DNA of 64,000 nt, from the NCBI GenBank assembly GCA_963793245.1, contig CAWBZG010000002.1, forward strand, positions 186,001 through 250,000, in the 5' to 3' direction. Positions 60,798 through 64,000 of the stretch are shown here, piece by piece (the first letter of the stretch is position 1; each line of letters starts with the position of its first letter). This stretch comes from CAXBBB01 sp963793245 (GTDB lineage: Bacteria > Bacteroidota > Rhodothermia > Rhodothermales > BA12). Below the pieces are notes generated by a model. That model saw only the letters and a program-made list of their open reading frames with translations, searched no databases and had not been told where the DNA came from. The position numbers and the translations under genes are program-made.

Positions 60798-61070
60798 GCC
60801 ACCTCGCAGGGTGTGTCACTCACGTGTGGAGCAGGTGGAGCGATAGTACCAATTACGAAGGCATGAGGCTGAGATTAGCGCTCTGATACCTGCTCGCGGA
60901 TTTGATCGGCGCGACTCTCGCCTTTCACGGTCAGCCGAGGCAGCGCACCACCATCACGGTCACGCTCCCAAACACCGTCTTTCAGGCTTCGCTGGATGAG
61001 GAGCCGATGTCCGCGACGTTGTGAGGCGCCCTATTTTGCGGCTTCCCACTCCTCTTTTTTGTCCGCCCAT

Positions 61071-61343
61071 ATGCGCACCATTCTGCCCGCCCTCGGCCTC
61101 TGGGTTCTCTACGTTGTCGTCTTTGCCGCAGCGGGCGGCGTGGCGACGGGCATCATGGCATGGCTATTCGAGCGAGTCGTCGCTGAACCGTTTACCGATC
61201 CGTTTTACAGCGTCTGCTTTGGCGTAACAGGCTTCATCGCCTACAAACTGGCGACCGAGATCGTCGAGCAGCGCGCCCGCATCGCTCGCTACCGCGCCGC
61301 TCCAGCATCGCGTCCGCTAGATACCGGAAAGCCGCTGGTGTGA
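61071..61343 (+). CDS. Hypothetical small membrane protein
   Basis: 90 residues from ATG at 61071. Two hydrophobic spans (LGLWVLYVVVFAAAGGVATGIMAWLF and FYSVCFGVTGFIAYKL) with a short charged loop between them, then a basic tail (EQRARIARYRAAP). No family recognised. Two hairpin spans and a cytoplasmic tail are the only features. Confidence 0.6.
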   Translation: MRTILPALGLWVLYVVVFAAAGGVATGIMAWLFERVVAEPFTDPFYSVCFGVTGFIAYKLATEIVEQRARIARYRAAPASRPLDTGKPLV

Positions 61344-61452
61344 CGGTGAGGCGGTAGAAAGCGTCTTACGAGCGACTGCGTTGAAAACCTGAGGCGTGAA
61401 CCCACTCTCGACACACCGTGCAGTCTGAGCATTATCATCGGAAGTAAGCCTC

Positions 61453-62364
61453 ATGGACTACGCGCGTATTCTCACTGAGATTAGAGAAGAATGCCGTCCG
61501 CTACTGAGCCAAGGCCGGGTCGCAGACTATATCGCCCCGCTAGGAGAAGTGCCCCGTGGCCGCTTCGGTATGTCCCTGCGTACGGTCGGTGGTTCTACAC
61601 ACACTGTGGGAGACTCCGAGGAATCGTTCTCCATTCAGAGCATCGCGAAGGTTCTCAGCCTCGGTCTGGCGATGCGTCTTGTGGGCGATGCCGTCTGGGA
61701 GCGCGTGGGACGTGAGCCGTCTGGAACGGCCTTCAACTCGCTCGTCCAACTGGAAGTGGAGCAAGGCCGCCCCCGTAATCCGATGATCAACGCAGGGGCG
61801 CTCGTTGTGGTGGACACGGTGCTCGACGCAGCACCACCTGGGCCGGACCCCTTTCTCGCCTTCGTTCGTGAGGCTGCCGATGATCCGGCGCTGATGTACG
61901 ACCGAACCGTAGCCGAGGCCGAGTTCGCGAGCGGGGACGGTAACCGGGCGCTCGCCTACTTTTTGAAGTCGTTCGGAGTGCTGCGCGGCGATCCTGAGCG
62001 CGTGATGGAAGCCTACTGTTTGCTGTGCTCGCTCGCCATGAGCACTACGGAATTGTGCCGGGTGTTCACGTTTCTCGCCACGGGTGGGCGCTCGCCCGTC
62101 GACGTGCCGATCGTAACGCCACGCCAGGCCAAGCGTCTCAACGCCGTCATGCTGACGTGTGGCGTGTACGACGAGGCCGGAGACTTTGCATATCGCGTAG
62201 GACTACCTGCGAAGAGTGGAGTCGGCGGCGGGATCGTCGCCGTATTGCCCGGATCGTTCGTGGCAACTGTGTGGTCGCCAGGGTTGGGAGCGAAAGGAAA
62301 CTCGCTCGCCGGAACGATGGCTCTCGAACTGCTGACGACCAAGACGGGCGCCTCAATCTTCTGA
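61453..62364 (+). CDS. glsA: Glutaminase
   Basis: 303 residues, normal for the family. The serine-dependent active site SIQSIAKV (nucleophile Ser with Lys three residues on) is near residue 60. Family-wide features follow: RNPMINAGALV, YDRTVAEAE, CSLAMSTTELCRVFTFLATGG and KSGVGGGIVAVLPG. It hydrolyses glutamine to glutamate and ammonia in the cytoplasm. The gene is monocistronic. Confidence 0.95.
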   Translation: MDYARILTEIREECRPLLSQGRVADYIAPLGEVPRGRFGMSLRTVGGSTHTVGDSEESFSIQSIAKVLSLGLAMRLVGDAVWERVGREPSGTAFNSLVQLEVEQGRPRNPMINAGALVVVDTVLDAAPPGPDPFLAFVREAADDPALMYDRTVAEAEFASGDGNRALAYFLKSFGVLRGDPERVMEAYCLLCSLAMSTTELCRVFTFLATGGRSPVDVPIVTPRQAKRLNAVMLTCGVYDEAGDFAYRVGLPAKSGVGGGIVAVLPGSFVATVWSPGLGAKGNSLAGTMALELLTTKTGASIF

Positions 62365-62517
62365 GCGTGATAGGTCTGCGGAAGAGATCAGCGAACCGTT
62401 CGGCGAGACGGCTACGCACTTCGTTGAACAGCGCGCCCGAATCGTTCGGTATCAGCCTGCTCTATCCACGCGCTCCGTTGGACGTCAGGAATTCGCTGGT
62501 TTGAGAGACACAGCCAA

Positions 62518-62555
62518 AAAGAAACCTGCCAAGTATGAGCTTGGCAGGTTTCTTT
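62518..62555 (-). terminator. Terminator between glsA and the helicase gene
   Basis: A 16-bp perfect stem AAAGAAACCTGCCAAG (62518-62533) with CTTGGCAGGTTTCTTT (62540-62555). On the minus strand it ends in TTTCTTTTT, a proper T run for the helicase. It may also serve glsA from the other side. Confidence 0.85.
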
Positions 62556-62574
62556 GTAGAGAATCGCGTCTCAC

Positions 62575-64000
62575 TCAGCTTTCGTCGCTGCCTGTGTCGT
62601 CGTGACGTTCGGAGCCTGCTTCCTGCGCTTGGTCAGACGCTGACTCTTCCTCTTCGCGACGGCGGCGCTTCTTGCGGCGTTTGGGCTTGTCTTCGCCGCT
62701 GTCGCTGGGAGCATCTTCGTCCGAACGTTGGCTGCTGCGTTTGCCGCGTGCTTTGTCGTCGTCGCGGTCTTTGCCTCCGAAGCGTTCGGCGCGCTCCTGG
62801 TTTTCCAGTTCGGGCGCAGGCGGCGCGTGCTGGTTTGAGTGGTACATCTCGTCGAGCAGCAACGCGAGAAGCATAGGCTCCTCCTGTGCCAGCTCCTTCA
62901 CCAGCGGGACGAAGCGTTCGGCGCGCTCCTTGCCAATCGTTGTCGCTTCGCGCATCGACGCTTCGAGCGTTTCGGTGATGCGTTCTCCCAAGCGTTCGCT
63001 CAGTTGCTCGTCGGTCGGCGCGTCGCGCAGTTCGAGCGGGATGTCGTAGCGTCGACCGATGCTCGTCAGCTTGGACTTGTCCGCGTTGGTGACGATGGAG
63101 ATGGCCGTTCCCGCCTTGCCCGCGCGCGCGGTTCGCCCGCTGCGGTGGACGTAATACTCAGGATCCTGAGCGACGTCGTACTGAAACACGTGGCTCAGGT
63201 CTTCGATGTCGATGCCGCGCGCGGCCACGTCGGTCGCGATCAGGAAGCGCAGGTTGTTGTCCCGGATACGCGCCATGATCTTCTCCCGCGCCTTTTGCGA
63301 CAGGTCGCCCGAGATCTCACCCGCATCGTGACCATAGTTGCGCAGGAACTGCGTCAGGTATTCGACCTCACGCTTGGTGTTGCAAAAGATGATCGCCGAC
63401 TTGGGGTTTTCCATCTCGATCAGCCGCACCAGTGTCCGGTCTTTCTCCATCCCATCGACGACGTAGTAACGGTGCGAGATTCCGCTCACGTTGACATTGC
63501 CGCTGGCGAGGGCGAGGAAGTCGGGTTCGTTGAGAAACTCTTTGGCGAGCGCGCGGACGGCGCCGGGCATCGTCGCCGAGAACATCATCGACTGGCGCTT
63601 GCGAGGCAGGTAGCGCTTCAAGCGACGCATCGCCGGGTAGAAGCCCATCGACAGCATCTCGTCGGCCTCGTCGAGAATCAGCGCGCGCAAGGCGTCGAGC
63701 GTGAACGTGCGCCGCTCTAAGTGGTCGAGGATACGCCCGGGCGTTCCGATGACGACCTGGACGCCGCCTCTCAGCGCCGCATTCTGCTGCTCGTACGACA
63801 CGCCGCCATAGACGAGGACGCTCGTCAGGCCGGACCCGCCGCCCAACCGCTCAAACTCGGCGTGGATCTGCCGCGCCAACTCGCGCGTCGGCGCCATGAT
63901 CAGCGCCTGGACCTTCTGTTCGTCCGGGTCGAGCGTTTGAAAGAGCGGGAGCAAAAACGCGCCGGTTTTGCCCGAGCCGGTTTTGGACTGCACGATCAGG
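62575..64000 (-). CDS. DEAD-box RNA helicase (partial, 5' end outside the window)
   Basis: At least 472 residues; the start lies beyond base 64000. Motifs in order: AxxGKT as SKTGSGKTGAF, PTRELA, TPGR, DEAD (as DEADEM), SAT, then IIFCNTK, TDVAARGID and HRSGRTARAG. The C-terminal tail is charged and repetitive (KRSSQRSDEDAPSDSG, KPKRRKKRRRREEEE), as in CsdA/DeaD-like proteins. It unwinds RNA in ribosome assembly or decay. The Q-motif region is missing from this window. Confidence 0.95.
   Translation of the reverse strand, partial: LIVQSKTGSGKTGAFLLPLFQTLDPDEQKVQALIMAPTRELARQIHAEFERLGGGSGLTSVLVYGGVSYEQQNAALRGGVQVVIGTPGRILDHLERRTFTLDALRALILDEADEMLSMGFYPAMRRLKRYLPRKRQSMMFSATMPGAVRALAKEFLNEPDFLALASGNVNVSGISHRYYVVDGMEKDRTLVRLIEMENPKSAIIFCNTKREVEYLTQFLRNYGHDAGEISGDLSQKAREKIMARIRDNNLRFLIATDVAARGIDIEDLSHVFQYDVAQDPEYYVHRSGRTARAGKAGTAISIVTNADKSKLTSIGRRYDIPLELRDAPTDEQLSERLGERITETLEASMREATTIGKERAERFVPLVKELAQEEPMLLALLLDEMYHSNQHAPPAPELENQERAERFGGKDRDDDKARGKRSSQRSDEDAPSDSGEDKPKRRKKRRRREEEESASDQAQEAGSERHDDTGSDES

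Overview
The window is a 64 kb chromosomal segment, roughly 60% GC, almost fully coding, with no mobile element, prophage, rRNA, tRNA or CRISPR array that I could recognise. Three features together point to a motile, Gram-negative member of the Bacteroidota, most likely the Rhodothermia (Salinibacter/Rhodothermus relatives). They are type IX secretion (T9SS) C-terminal sorting domains, a flagellar gene set (rare in most Bacteroidota), and start codons without clear Shine-Dalgarno sequences. This placement is inference; no 16S or marker-gene search was possible.

Layout. 0.3-4.7 kb: a large secreted parallel beta-helix repeat protein with a T9SS tail. 4.9-9.5 kb: a lipoprotein, an orotate-PRTase-like enzyme, tatC, a C-terminal processing protease and a TauE-type exporter. 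9.5-12.5 kb: a PadR regulator next to an FtsX/MacB-type permease. 12.5-19.4 kb: dodecin, an HtrA protease, a degenerate M28-like lipoprotein, a Nudix hydrolase, a redoxin, a TerB-like protein and a zinc alcohol dehydrogenase. 19.6-27.5 kb: a TonB receptor, nadD, a PhoU-like protein, an AI-2E transporter, a DUF2442 protein and gcvP. 27.8-30.3 kb: cheY-cheZ-motA. 30.3-36.6 kb: a fasciclin protein, two peptidoglycan enzymes, a nitroreductase, an aldehyde dehydrogenase, an outer-membrane protein and a tiny protein that is only signal peptide plus T9SS tail. 36.7-42.7 kb: rnc, a hybrid histidine kinase and a DUF5916 protein. 42.8-49.7 kb (minus): fliJ-motE-like-fliK-flgD-flgE, the rod/hook assembly block. 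50.2-58.1 kb (minus): TPR protein, outer-membrane barrel, two HU-like proteins (one fused to a SPOR domain), ExbB/TolQ and ExbD/TolR. 58.3-59.7 kb: three small membrane-anchored DUF883/ElaB-like proteins. 59.8-64 kb: a PfkB sugar kinase, a small membrane protein, glutaminase and a DEAD-box helicase cut by the window end.

The most interesting locus is 50.2-58.1 kb. Its operon contains every layer of a Tol-like trans-envelope machine: a proton-channel pair in the inner membrane, a periplasmic TPR protein and an outer-membrane barrel. It also contains a protein predicted to place an HU-type (DNA-binding superfamily) domain in the cytoplasm and a peptidoglycan-binding SPOR domain in the periplasm, plus a second free HU-like protein. 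This could connect the nucleoid to the division septum.

At least ten genes, several of them housekeeping (tatC, gcvP, flgE, fliK, cheZ), are broken by single-base indels while conserved sequence continues in the next frame. I read these as sequencing or assembly errors rather than gene decay, and I annotate them as one gene each with the break positions stated.
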